Shown piece after piece: positions 11,301 through 21,680 of a stretch of DNA of 64,000 nt (its first letter is position 1; every line of letters begins with the position of its first letter). Position numbers and translations under genes: made by a program. Source of the stretch: Embiotoca jacksoni (Eukaryota > Chordata > Actinopteri > Embiotocidae); the NCBI GenBank assembly GCA_022577435.1, contig JAKOON010000003.1:1654501-1718500 (forward strand), written 5' to 3'. A model generated the notes under the pieces. It had not been told where the DNA came from, made no database searches, and saw nothing but the letters and a program-made list of their open reading frames with translations.

Positions 11301-14300
11301 GGATGATATGTGTGTCATTTTCCTTTTTATAATCCTGACAGCAGGATGATGATGCTGGGAAAAATGTGTCAGAAACATCATGGACGAATTCAATCTAGTT
11401 TGAAAGAAAATTCGTAATAGTTGCAGTTCGACACACAAATTCAGACTAAAAAAGTATAAATATGTTTTCAAGAAATCTGACAGTCACAGGAAATAACAAC
11501 ATTAATGAGAATTAAAATCATCCTCTTTTATAGTTCAGTTTTAATATTTCCTTAATTAATTAGTTATTTTTAATAGCAATCATGAGATTTTAAAATGAGA
11601 AGGAATTAGTCTATACAATACACTTATCATTACAGAGGTCAAAGGTCATCTCACACCTCTAACAGATTTCAAGTTGATGTGAAGTTAATCTGAGAAAGAG
11701 ATTATTTTTCATCCTTCATCTGGACGGCAATAAATCTTTTTACTCTCCGAGTCACAAAATCATCAACTGTGAGTTTTAGAGGAGAAATTCTTCTTTGGTG
11801 GAAGTTTGGAAACCAAAACGCGACGACATCTGAGATTTACCTCTTCACCTTTAGTCTGATGTTGTGTTACAGAAAATATGTGTTCTGCTGTGCGTCGTCA
11901 CCAGATTCTAAATTTGTTAAAACTCACTTCATTATTTTACAAAAGTTCAACTTTCTGGAGTTTATTTATTCTCCAAAAATCCCTCTGATTTGTGCGTCTT
12001 TGTACTTTTGATGCAGATGTAGATCACAAACTCAAAGTTCCTCCAAGATTTTGCCTTTTTAGTTTTTTGTGCTTGTTGCGATGTTTGGAAATGTTTTGAA
12101 AGTGTTTATATGCTGTAATACGAGCTGCTGTAGAACTTCTGTTTCGGAAATCGAGGGAATTTTGCAAATTTGAAAGCTCCTGCAAATATTTTGGAGATTG
12201 TTTGAATTTTGGTCATTTATTGTGATCACAAGTGAAGATTGTTGACGGGAGCAGTAAAAAAAAAAAAAAAACAGACAACAAATGAATGAACATTCAGAGT
12301 TTTATGTTTAAATAGATAAGATCAGCTGTGAAACAATTTTTTTAGTTGCAGAAAACTATTTAGTTGAAGTTTTCCAAACGCTCTTGAAGATCATTTTCCC
12401 GAATCCTTTAAAGCGTTGTGTGTCTGGGGAACAGCGGAGGCTTTCAGCAGTTTTGGCTGAGCCTCTTGGGGCTTCACAGCGGGCTCACTTGCATTTTAAT
12501 GAGGTCCCATTCACAGTCAGCGACCCTCCTGGCGGCCCGGCTCGGCTCTCTAGGCTGAGACGGGCCGGGGGAGATGCTTCTGTTTGGTTTCCAGCCTCCT
12601 GCTCTTTCAAACCCATTTCTCTCCTCGCTGCTCCAGAAGCCAGTAAACATTTGTTTTAGTGTCTTTTACCTCAGAGATGCAAAATCACAGCGATTCACTC
12701 GACCCTGCAGTTAAACATGCAGAACTACATGTTTATTCATGAATCCAATGCGATAGAAATTAAATATGAGGATGAATTGAGTTGATAGAAGAAAACAATC
12801 TTAACGTAACTTTAGCAATTAGCCGTCAAATACCAAACAAACAGGCGTATTAGTTGGTAACTTATACAGTATTTCTCTGTATTCTGTGACAATAATATCA
12901 GCACTAACATCTTTCCCTCGTTGCCAGGATCATCCATGAGGACGGATACTCAGAAGACGAGTGTAAGCAGTACCGAGCGGTCGTCTACAGCAACACCATC
13001 CAGTCCATCATGGCCATCATCAAGGCCATGGCCAACCTCAAGATCGACTACGAGGAGGCTGCCAGAGCGGTACGTCTCCCAAATCACACCATGTCATCCT
13101 CTGCAACAGAAACACAGACCTGTAATATCATGAAGGTTACAGATAGTTGTTAAACAGACTCGGGTTGAAGTGCTTCACTGTTCATCTCATTGTTGTTTAA
13201 CCCTTTAAACCCTACAGGCTGTTTTCAGGCTCATTTCACTACCTTCACTTTTCAGCTCAAATCTTGGTCATCATTGGGGCCAACCATTCACTCTCTACCT
13301 TGTTTTTCTCAGGACAGTCCAGGCTATGCAAATCTTTTACCATTTAATTTGATAATACTTAGAGATTTTTCTATTAGTCCTTATATCAAGGGGAAAAAAA
13401 ATGTTTTTTTCTAATGAAATTGTTATGTTTTGACATTTATCTCACCATAAAATATTGTGAGTAGGGAAATATTTTTATAGTTGTGTAGAGGAGATTGCCC
13501 AGAATCTGGTGACGTCTGAACCATGTTTGTGGGACACTGTATGACTCAGCAATTTAAATAAATATGTAGTCAGAGCCTGATGGAAAATAAATGTCACTAA
13601 TGACTCCAGACTGTAACGACGATGAAATCTGAGGAAACTTTAAAGTCGATTCGTCACACAGACGAAACACTGACATCGCTGGAAAGCTCGAGTTGTGCAG
13701 TTTCATTGGATATCTGCTGCATCATTCTGTGATAGACACTCGCTGAGCAATTCAACCCAGAGGAAGTGGTGGGAATTTGGATGCAATTTGGGTCCATGGT
13801 GCTCTAAAGGTTAATAGTAGGAAGTAAACCTGCTTTAAGTATAAAGATATAAAGCTGCTCTTCTCCCGACTCCGTCTCAACCTCTCCTATCTCACCTTCA
13901 GAATTTGAGGCAGCAGAAATTATGCAGATCGAGAATTTCTCTGGAGTGCAGTGAGATAATTTCTACTATAAAATCCGGTGAGGGCAGCAGATGCTGAAGC
14001 TGGACGCCTGCAGTGGATCTATTTTCTGTCACGTGTGAACGTGTTGAAGGAGAAGCACCTCCAGGCGTTACTCACCACGACAAGTCTTTCTTCTGTGGAG
14101 ACATCATCTTATCATCATGTGAACAGACATTTTCACAACACTACCAGACCACTGGTTTAGATATTAGGCGTGTTAACTTGACTGTACCTTCATCAGTGTG
14201 TAGGATCGTCTCCTGGAAGCCCAGAAACTTGATGTTATGCCGCAAAAGGCCAGAAAAAGTTAGAATTTTACATTTCGTTAAAAATCATACACTTTACAGA

Positions 14301-17300
14301 AAAACTAAATTCACAGTCAGTGAAGTTTGTAATGATAGTTTTCAGCCTTCTTTCTGCAGTTATGAACTCTGATTATCTCAAACTTTGTTATTATGAACGG
14401 CTTCCTGGGCAACGAACACGGGACATTAAAGAGCAATAGATGTCAAAGCTTTACAACGTGCTGCTCGTCGGCTCTCTGCCCCGCCAAGAACAACGAGGGT
14501 TAATCGACCTTTATTTCATTTGTAGAGAGACCTGCTGTATCCAACCATGTGTGTGTATCTTCTCCTTCCCAGGATGATGCCCGCCAACTGTTTGCGCTGT
14601 CGGCAGCAGCAGAGGAGCAGGGCATCCTGCCAGAGGACCTGTCCAACGTCATCACGCGGCTGTGGGGCGACGGCGGCGTGCAGAGCTGCTTCACGCGGGC
14701 CCGAGAGTACCAGCTCAACGACTCGGCGGCCTAGTGAGTGTCTCAGCGGCCTGCAACAACACGGAGATTACCGTGTAGCAACACTAAACGCAGCAGAATG
14801 ACGCTCTGAAAACATGCTGATTCAACAGTTTCTGATCCTCACTGACATAAAAGAGAGAAATGATGATGTGATTTGGACTCCGGTGGTTAACTCGACTCAG
14901 CTGCACTGGCAGCTTCACGTGCTCGAAGGGTGTCTTTAATTTCATTAAATGCAACATAATATGATGCATAAGTAGTATTATAATGAAGAAGCGGCATTTT
15001 CCTGCACACTGAAGGTGTTTGGTTTGATTCTCTCATCTGTTTTGTGCAAGAAAATAATTAACAATACTACAAAGGATAAATTATTTAGATTTTAGTTACT
15101 TTTACCACAAAATCGTACTTAAATGTTGTATTGCATCATGTGTGCAGTTCTATGTTTTAAGTATCCATTTCCATAAATGTCCTGTTTGAACACATGAAGG
15201 AAATCAGTGGTTTACAAAAAAATGATCAGCGTCACAACTGAGAACTGTCGTCAATATTATGTTTTTATCTCTAACAGAAAAAGAGGAGTGTAATGATTTT
15301 AAAGCCTCATATTCCTTAATGAGCATCGATAACCTCCAGCTACCTCTGGAATAATCAAACATCTCTTCTTAATGCTACTCTGACTTTCCTGTTGTTTTGA
15401 TTTTCTAGTTGAAACTTTTCTCTGGATTGTGTTCAGTTATTTCTAATACTGTTAATATGCCGTTACATTATGTACGACGTGTTTTTGCATCGTCATACAG
15501 ATCATTAAGAAAACCTGCACAGAGAGTATTAATAATGACGAATAATGTTGACCTTTATAAAGCCGGTCACGTCTCTGATCTGCAGCAGGACAGTGAAGCT
15601 CCGCCTCCTCCTGCAGCTCCTAATTACCTCACTGCCCCTCTGTTCGCTGCTGTCCTGCCTGTGTTAAACAGGGAGAGCGTGTCAGAGGTGAGAGGTGGTT
15701 CTCTCTCCGACTCTCAGGACGAACTGCTGCATTGATTTCTGTTGAACTGATGAAGCAGAGACTCTTCCAGACGGAGCTGTGAAGTGCTAAGTGTTCCTCC
15801 AAATGATCGCTCTGCAGCCGAGGCAGCATTTAACCTCCAGGGGGAGCGATGCTGGTCTTTGTTTGTGTTGGCCGGTTTAAACATAAAAGCGAGAGGGGGG
15901 GGGGGGTCGACTTTACAGAGTGCCGAGGGAGAGGAGGCTGCTGTAAGAGAGGATCTGGCACTGGACCATAATCCATGTGTGAGCACCTGCTGAGAGGAAG
16001 AGAAAGGAGGAGATAAATAACGGCTCACATTAACAACCTCTCTCCTCACACTCTGTCTGATTAAGAAAAACAGGAATGTGTACTCTACTCTGAAAATAAT
16101 GGATACAGCTGTAATTTAAAGAAACCAGCTTCACCTTTACTCACATCTGAGTCTATTCAAATCGGGGTTTTTGCACTATAATTTGTCTGTTCTCGGTCTC
16201 TCATTGTTCTTTATTTCAGTAAACATCACAATATTCAACATGGTGAGAAGGTTCAACCACAGACTGTTTATTGTTTTAATTAAATAATCCCTCATTCATT
16301 AGAAAAGAAGATTCAAGAAGACCTGTTTTTGAGAGCGTGTCTGTTTGATTGACAGGCCTGTGGTGCAGTCAGGTTACAGCTATCGGTGGGCGGGACGTCG
16401 TATCGTCAGGTTTCCAATCAGATAGGTCAGATCCACCGCTGGCTCCTCCCCCCGGCTCATCCAAATATGGTCACTTCCTGCTCCGAACGAATAAGATGGC
16501 GACGAACAGAATCTGAACTGGAGGATTCATAACGTTCACAAAATGATGGCTTAAGTCACTGCTGCTTGGTTTCAGCATCTCTTTTAAAACCATTGATGAA
16601 CTTCTGTCTCTCTTAGAAAACAAATTCATTTAATCTTCAGATCTTCTGACAGGTGTGTAAATGTGATGTGAGGACTGTGCAGGCAGCAGGATTATGATGA
16701 AACTGTCACCCGGGGGATGAAGTGTTGGTGTGAAGGCTCAAACATTTACACACGGGCTGCAGCTCATGTGGGATTAGATTCGGTCGCAGCTCTTTGTTGT
16801 CCAGTAACTCGGAGTTGGTTTGACCTGCAGCCGTTCGTGTGACGGTGAACAGGAAGAGTTAGAAGTTCTTTTGTGCACGTGTGAATGAAGAGATGATTTT
16901 TGAATTTGTCACCAGGCAGCATAATCATGTTTAATGAGGAAACACTAGAGCTCCCAGAATCCTTCCTCACGATGCTTTACCTCCTTCATTGACCGTCGTT
17001 TTCAAACGGTGCTTCACAGACAGCTGCAACGGATTCAGAACATTTCTGTCTATTTTACAGAAACTAGAAATTAAACACAGATTGAAGTTCAGGATTTCTT
17101 GTTGCTGTGATGGTGAAGTACGTTTACTTCAACATCTGGATGAGTTGGGTCTCGTGTGGTTTCTGTAAGGCATCCAGATGTGAGAAGTTTGGGATTTTTA
17201 TTCCTGATTAGTTCTGAATTATTAAGATAAATAAAGGAAATGTTCATGACCGTTTTAAAGATGTTTGAAGGTAACGCATGGAGGCTGCAGATGATCCAGA

Positions 17301-19117
17301 CTTCAGTGCGATCTGTGACAGACAACTTTACATCTGACCCGAGCAGAGCGTCTTCAGATCATTTGAGGTCAAAGGTCAACACTCCTTATTTAATATAGGT
17401 CTAATGTGTTTGTTTCCTCCCGTCAGCTACCTGAACGACCTGGAGAGGATAGCCAAGCCCGACTACATCCCCACACAGCAGGACGTGCTGCGGACCCGAG
17501 TGAAGACCACGGGCATCGTGGAAACACACTTCACCTTCAAGGACCTGCACTTCAAGTAAGACTCCTCGTTCCATGATTAACGGTGTGAAACCACGTCATC
17601 GTGCAGCTCCACGTTTCATTTCACCTGCAGAAGGTCACAACTGAATAATTCACTCGCGAGTCGGGACGAAGTGGACGAAACAGAAAAAACACAGGTTCAT
17701 TTCAAATATTCTGGATGTTTCCAGGAGCAGTTTTAAACATTAATGTTAATATTGTCTGCGAGACCGTTTCTAAAAGTATCTGAGAGCTGAAGAAAAGAAG
17801 TTTGATTTTCAAGGATTTCAAATGTTTGATTTCTATCTGCAGATAATAATCCGTCTTTAAACTCTTTATGAAAGCAGTCAGGAGATATCGTGTTTGTGTG
17901 CGAATGAGTCACAGATAAATATTTGTACAAAAGTTTATTTGGGGATTTTGCCAGAACACATTGTTTCCTGTTTTTGGAAAATTGGCAGAAAGAAAAACAT
18001 TTGTTTTTCCGACATGCAGAGAATTCAGAAGCTGAAGTGAAAATGGTGTCATCACATCCGTCACTGGACCGCTCGCACAGAAAAACCACGACAATAACAA
18101 CATGAAGTCAGCGAGTCAGATCTTTTAGTGACTGAATATTTCCCACGTCAGCAATAAAGAGATGAATAAGGGAATAAAAACTCCTGCTGACCTTCAGTGT
18201 TTTGATCTGAACTTCAGTTTTCAGCCACGTTTCTCAGAACTGTTTTTATTTCTACAATAAGAGTGTTTATGATTCCTGTTAATAATGTATTACTCGTTTT
18301 CATCGTTTACCCAACACGAACACATCAAACGTACTTTATCTGATGGAGACAGCAGTGACTCACCACTTCAACTTTGGAACAAAAGAGTTGGAAAATATCC
18401 AGAATAAAAGAAGTCTCCACAGTTTGATGCAGTCAGTGTGTGCACTCCTGCTTCATCTCTGTAATAACAGATTTATTCTGTTGCTTTTGAAAGACATAAA
18501 CCTCCTGCGGTCCCTCTCCGTCATATATTCAGAACCGTGGAGGTAAACGGTCCGAAGTGTGTCACTGTTCTAACGAGCGCTGCTTCCTCGGCCTCCGGCT
18601 GTCTGCTGATCTCTGATCGACCCAGAAACTCTTCAGCAGGAAGAAGGAAACAAAAGTGATGCTGCAAACAGTTTCTCTTGTCTGTCAGGGTCGGATGAAG
18701 GACGTCTTCGGTCTCATCCATCCGTCGTCACGGATACGTCAGAAAGCATCTCAGTGAAACACCGCAACCTCCCGTTACCATAGCGACATTTTAGTAGAGC
18801 GAATGTACTGAGATGTCAGGAGATGACGTCCCGCCCTGAACGGAGGAGGCTGTGAAGCTCGTCTGGCAGATTTTAAAAAGTGTTTTTTCTTCTTCTTCGC
18901 TGCGTGCCGTCCTTCGTCTCGTAAATCCAACGTGTTCCCACCATGCAGGATGTTCGATGTCGGAGGCCAGCGGTCGGAGAGGAAGAAGTGGATCCACTGC
19001 TTCGAAGGAGTCACGGCCATCATCTTCTGCGTCGCCATGAGCGCCTACGACCTGGTGCTGGCCGAGGATGAGGAGATGGTGAGGCAAACATCTTCATCTG
19101 TCACTGTAGAAAATGTA

Positions 19118-19148
<31 letters not shown>

Positions 19149-20641
19149 GTGGTGGTGGTGGTGTGGTGTGTGTGTGTGTGGGAGGGGGGGGGGGTCAGTG
19201 AACTAATTTCCTCTCTGTGACCCAGTCCTGTAATCTCTTTATCTCCACATTTGTGTCCCTCCCACCCAGAACCGGATGCACGAGAGCATGAAGCTGTTCG
19301 ACTCCATCTGCAACAACAAGTGGTTCACGGAGACGTCCATCATCCTCTTCCTCAACAAGAAGGACCTGTTCGAGGAGAAGATCGCCCACAGCCCTCTGAC
19401 CATCTGCTTCCCCGAGTACAGCGGTACGGCACCGAGCCTCATCGTCACGTCTGCTTCTCTTGTGATTGAAAACTGATCCAGAGTCCAGCTGCAGTTTGAT
19501 CCTCTCAGAGATCATCAGTCCTTCAGAAATGAGCCGTTTCATTCTCCAAATCATATTTTACAAAACCTGACTGGTCATCAGGAGATATTTATAAAATCCT
19601 CCTCTAACCATCTGCATTCAAAACTAAATTCCTGCTGCTGTGAGACGACTGAAGATTGAACTGTTCAATCAAGCTGTTATCAAACGAGCTAGAAATGATT
19701 TTTGTGCAACAGAGTTGTTCTGATGTCGTCACCTCCAGCTGGAAAAGATGCAGTCGGGAGCCGTAGATACAGAAAAATACTTCAATAGTGCATTTTATGA
19801 TTGACGTTTAAACAATCACGTGAGATTCTTGGAAGATGTTTCATGTGTTTCCTGCTTTGATAAACTGGATCTCCGTCGTCGAGGGCAACCTGACGATGTC
19901 CAAAGTTATCCCTTGCTGGTTTTAATCACTTCTTTGAGGGTGGAGATGCTGATATGATCAGTTTACTTTTCTCCGCTGTACATGTGTACGTGGTGCCCAC
20001 TGCTGAGTCTGACAGGCAGTTGAGGAGGAGGAGGAGGAGGTGGAGGTGGAAGAGGAGGAGAGTTAGAACGAGCAGGCGAGCGTCTCCGTTTGTTGCATTT
20101 AAATTTTTTACAATACCAGTAATAAGCACATGTGCACGGTATGAAAACATGTACGTGTACAACACGACAGGAATATCATGCAGCTTTTGTCAGTAGAGAA
20201 ATTTGACTTCTGAAGCGTCCAGAAGGCCAGTTCCAGTTTGTATATTTGTTAGATTAGAAAACAGAATCGAAACTGAAGAAAAGTGTGAAAAAAAAAAAAT
20301 CATTTTTCATGCGGATAGTCAGAAGAGTTTTAAAGGATTTTGTCAGTACTTTTATTTTGTTAAACCCAGGTCATGTTTTTTTTGAAGAAAACGATGTTCA
20401 TCTCTGTGACTGTAATGCAATGTAATCCGACTCCTCCCTCGTCTTTTCAGGCCCCGACAAGTACGAGGAGGCCCAGGCTTACATCCAGACCAAATTCGAG
20501 GACCTGAACAAGAAGAAGGACACCAAGGAGATCTACACCCACTTCACCTGCGCCACCGACACCAAGAACGTGCAGTTTGTGTTCGACGCCGTCACCGACG
20601 TCATCATCAAGAACAACCTGAAGGACTGCGGGCTCTTCTAG
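8339..20641 (+). CDS. gnai2: Gi-class G-protein alpha subunit, gnai2 (coding exons 2-8; exon 1 outside window)
   Basis: Membrane-associated GTPase that couples receptors to inhibition of adenylyl cyclase and releases Gbeta-gamma. The spliced exons give residues 40-355 of a 355-residue protein. Visible elements are the P-loop GAGESGKS (40-47), switch I with Arg179 and Thr182, switch II DVGGQ with catalytic Gln205, NKKD (270-273), TCAT (325-328), and the C-terminal CGLF with Cys352, the residue ADP-ribosylated by pertussis toxin in this family. Exon lengths are 43, 142, 161, 129, 130, 154 and 191 bp; a 118-bp exon 1 would complete the frame. The 161-bp exon adds one residue relative to Gi1, and its LFALS...AEEQG segment fits Gi2 better than Gi1 or Gi3. 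All splice sites are GT/AG and no disabling change is seen. Assignment to the a or b fish paralogue is not possible here. Confidence 0.96.
8469..8682 (+). repeat. Left terminal inverted repeat of Tc1 element
   Basis: 214 bp; outer direct repeat at about 8482-8496 and inner direct repeat at about 8666-8682. Confidence 0.95.
8845..9885 (+). CDS. Tc1-type DD34E transposase, intact frame
   Basis: 346 codons, no stop or frameshift. It catalyses cut-and-paste transposition at TA sites. The N-terminal part holds paired helix-turn-helix-like DNA-binding sequence (about 8-115) with a GRP-type hook, PGRPAK, at 64-69. The catalytic triad is Asp159 in WSDETKIELFG, Asp250 in QQDNDPKHT and Glu285 in SPDLNPIEHLW, with 34 residues between the last two, exactly DD34E. 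The glycine-rich GGGSIMLWGCF box is at 194-204. The usual family start is probably Met8 (ATG at 8866, MRSKELS), giving 339 residues, close to the roughly 340 of the family. TGA at 9883-9885 lies directly before the right inverted repeat. Catalytic activity is possible but not shown. Confidence 0.96.
   Translation: MSEQMRIMRSKELSKELRDRIVARHRSGQGYEIMSAALKVPKSTVASIILKWKKFGTTRTLPRPGRPAKLSNRGRRALVREVKKNPKITVAELQRCSREMGESSTKSTITAALHQSGLYGRVARRKPLLSARHMKARIEFAKKHMKDSQTMRNKILWSDETKIELFGVNSKQYVWRKPGTAHHLPNTIPTVKHGGGSIMLWGCFSAAGTGRPVAIEGKMNAAKYRDILEENLFQSPLDLRLGRRFTFQQDNDPKHTAKITKEWLRNNSVTILDWPSQSPDLNPIEHLWRDLKMAVHQRSPSNLTELKRICKEEWQRIPKSRCEKLVASFPRRLMAVLAQKGASTQY
9888..10101 (-). repeat. Right terminal inverted repeat of Tc1 element
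   Basis: 214 bp, reverse complement of the left repeat with about three substitutions. One falls in the outer direct repeat (10071-10089), which reads GAAAACTTT where the left copy implies GAATACTTT. Confidence 0.95.
10200..10420. repeat. Probable dispersed repeat (ATTCATGA-rich)
   Basis: Repeated ATTCAT/ATGAAT motifs and a closing GGGAAGTGTTACCCTGA. Resembles low-complexity teleost repeats; the class is not recognised. Confidence 0.35.
11636..11648 (+). promoter_or_regulatory. DR1 nuclear-receptor motif in gnai2 intron 2
   Basis: AGGTCA-A-AGGTCA, an exact DR1, with no surrounding family C sequence. Function unknown. Confidence 0.35.
12928..13069 (+). CDS. gnai2: gnai2 coding exon 3
   Basis: 142 bp, acceptor TTGCCAG and donor GTACGT. 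Completes Lys54 and encodes residues 55-101 (IIHEDGYSEDEC ... YEEAARA), the start of the alpha-helical domain. Length and phase match the family exactly. Confidence 0.97.
13070..14572 (+). other. gnai2 intron 3
   Basis: 1.5 kb; 13,201-13,810 is a piggyBac-like element. The rest shows no further feature. Confidence 0.95.
13201..13810. mobile_element. piggyBac-like non-autonomous element (copy 1)
   Basis: About 610 bp bounded by TTAA at 13197-13200 and 13811-13814. The left end CCCTTTAAACCC and the right end (CCTTTAGAGCACC on the reverse strand) are imperfect inverted repeats. TTAA targets and CCY-starting ends are typical of piggyBac elements. It has no transposase frame. A diverged second copy is at 44,487-45,279, sharing both ends and a GCAGTTTCATTGGATA block. 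Confidence 0.65.
14573..14733 (+). CDS. gnai2: gnai2 coding exon 4
   Basis: 161 bp, acceptor TTCCCAG and donor GTGAGT. Encodes residues 102-154 and two bases of Tyr155 (DDARQLFALS...NDSAA). The extra codon relative to Gi1 and the AEEQG-LP-DLS sequence are the best evidence for gnai2. Helical domain. Confidence 0.97.
16283..16555 (-). repeat. Family A dispersed repeat, reversed partial copy
   Basis: Reverse complement of the 5' half of the repeat at 34,075, including the segments CTATCGGTGGGCGGGACG and AACTGGAGGATTCATAACG. It lacks the 3' half and is the most diverged of the four copies. Confidence 0.85.
17366..17378 (+). promoter_or_regulatory. DR1 nuclear-receptor motif near gnai2 exon 5
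   Basis: AGGTCA-A-AGGTCA, exact, 49 bp upstream of the exon 5 acceptor. Function unknown. Confidence 0.35.
17427..17555 (+). CDS. gnai2: gnai2 coding exon 5 (switch I)
   Basis: 129 bp, acceptor CCGTCAG and donor GTAAGA. Completes Tyr155 and encodes residues 156-197 (YLNDLERIAKPDYIP...). Contains LRTRVKTTG with Arg179 (transition-state arginine) and Thr182 (Mg2+ ligand), and the start of the beta2-beta3 strands. Confidence 0.97.
17556..18948 (+). other. gnai2 intron 5
   Basis: 1.4 kb with no recognisable repeat or exon. Short open frames on both strands look random. Confidence 0.95.
18949..19078 (+). CDS. gnai2: gnai2 coding exon 6 (switch II)
   Basis: 130 bp, acceptor CCATGCAG and donor GTGAGG. 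Completes Lys198 and encodes residues 199-241 (MFDVGGQRSERKKW...AEDEEM), with DVGGQ and catalytic Gln205, then the switch III strand. Confidence 0.97.
19079..19269 (+). other. gnai2 intron 6 (191 bp) with GT/GGT repeat
   Basis: Very short intron, about 40% of it GT and GGT repeats ending in a G run (19,119-19,195), followed by a normal acceptor CCACCCAG. Confidence 0.95.
19270..19423 (+). CDS. gnai2: gnai2 coding exon 7 (guanine-binding NKKD)
   Basis: 154 bp, acceptor CCACCCAG and donor GTACGG. Encodes residues 242-292 (NRMHESMKLFDS...FPEYS) and the first base of Gly293. NKKD at 270-273 gives guanine specificity. Confidence 0.97.
19424..20450 (+). other. gnai2 intron 7
   Basis: 1.0 kb; a (GGA)n tract at 20,027-20,062 is the only clear repeat. 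Confidence 0.95.
20451..20641 (+). CDS. gnai2: gnai2 coding exon 8 (C terminus)
   Basis: 191 coding bases ending in TAG, acceptor CTTTTCAG. Encodes the rest of Gly293 and residues 294-355 (PDKYEEAQAY...NNLKDCGLF). Contains TCAT (325-328) and the receptor-contacting C terminus. Ending KDCGLF excludes Gi3, which ends KECGLY. The exon continues 23 bp past the stop to a splice donor. Confidence 0.97.
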
Positions 20642-20664
20642 TCGCGGCCGGTCGGAGAGTCAAG
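20642..20664 (+). other. gnai2: gnai2 3'UTR, part in exon 8
   Basis: 23 bp from the stop codon to a GTGAGT donor. A 3'UTR intron is known in mammalian Gi2/Gi3 genes. The junction is less than 50 nt from the stop, so nonsense-mediated decay is not expected. Confidence 0.8.
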
Positions 20665-20764
20665 GTGAGTCCAGAGATTCAGACCTCTCGTCCATCACAA
20701 CACAGAGCCTGTTTACATCACTGACCTGTGTGTGTGTTTGTTGTTGTTGTTGTTGTTGTTGTAG
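20665..20764 (+). other. gnai2 3'UTR intron (100 bp) with (TTG)n at its 3' end
   Basis: Starts GTGAGT, ends with about ten TTG/TGT units and TAG. The repeat at 20,728-20,763 takes the place of a normal polypyrimidine tract. Confidence 0.75.
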
Positions 20765-21680
20765 ATTACTTGAACAGTTCTGACGACCAACAGACGGGGA
20801 ACACACACATCATGAATGACTGCACTGGCCAACCACAACTCTGCTTTCATCTTCTTTTTATAAAGACACCTAAGAGACTGAACCGCCGAGCCGAGCAGCT
20901 TTTCACCCGCTGCTCCTCCAGCCGCTCGTATCCTTAACTCTTTGGGCTATGACCACGAAAATCAACATTTATTATTGTGTTTTTGTTCTATATTTTTTTC
21001 TTCTTTACTTTCAATTATTAGAGGAGGGAAAGGAAAACTTTTTTATATAAATGCATTCATCTTACTTTTAGAGATTCTGGTGTGCAAATTATTAAACTTT
21101 TAATCACACGAAGCTTATTTTTTAAGAGATGAAGCACAGATTCACAATATGATCGATAAAAGGAAAACTTTTTTTTGTTTTTTTTACAATGTTTACATCA
21201 GTTCGTCCTTCACAGCCAAGCCGTGTATTGTTCTGCATGACTCAACTTGACAAATATTAGCTCTGTAATCTGCACAAATTATCTAACATTCCTACAAAAT
21301 AAAAACAAAAACAAAAATTTAAAGTTAGAAAAAGTAAAAAAAAAATGGCTTCACCTGCAGGGGAAATGATGGCAAACATCTAACTGCTATTTAAGTATGT
21401 GTACCTAACATTCTTTCACTTTTTATAGTTCCATTTCCATGTCTGTTGCAGTATGTCTGTGCCTTGACTTCTGTTTACAACCAATTCCTAGAAATGCTTT
21501 CAGTACTGTTTGACCTACTTATTCCATTTTTTTTTTCCTGCCTAGCACCTATGAATATATAGTGATTATTAATGAGACGAAAAATCTAATTGAGAAAAAG
21601 GTTAGTGTTTTTGGTAAATATTGAAATGCTTTAAAAGTCCTATATGATTTAATTTAAATAAAAGTAGACATCACCTGACT
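20765..21680 (+). other. gnai2: gnai2 3'UTR exon 9
   Basis: AT-rich, no open frame of note. Candidate poly(A) signals AATAAA at 21,298-21,303 and 21,657-21,662; the second is followed by a T-rich stretch and is taken as the main end. The exact 3' end is inferred. Confidence 0.7.
21657..21662 (+). terminator. gnai2 polyadenylation signal candidate
   Basis: AATAAA with TC/TG-rich sequence 25-50 bp downstream. Confidence 0.6.

Larger units (their letters stand above)
8382..12927 (+). other. gnai2 intron 2
   Basis: 4.5-kb intron containing the complete Tc1 element (8469-10101), a probable dispersed repeat at about 10,200-10,420, a DR1 motif at 11,636 and an A run at 12,256. No exon-like sequence was seen in the AT-rich remainder. 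Confidence 0.95.
14734..17426 (+). other. gnai2 intron 4
   Basis: 2.7 kb. Contains a reversed partial family A repeat (16,283-16,555), a G run near 15,896 and a DR1 motif 49 bp before exon 5. Otherwise unremarkable. Confidence 0.95.
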
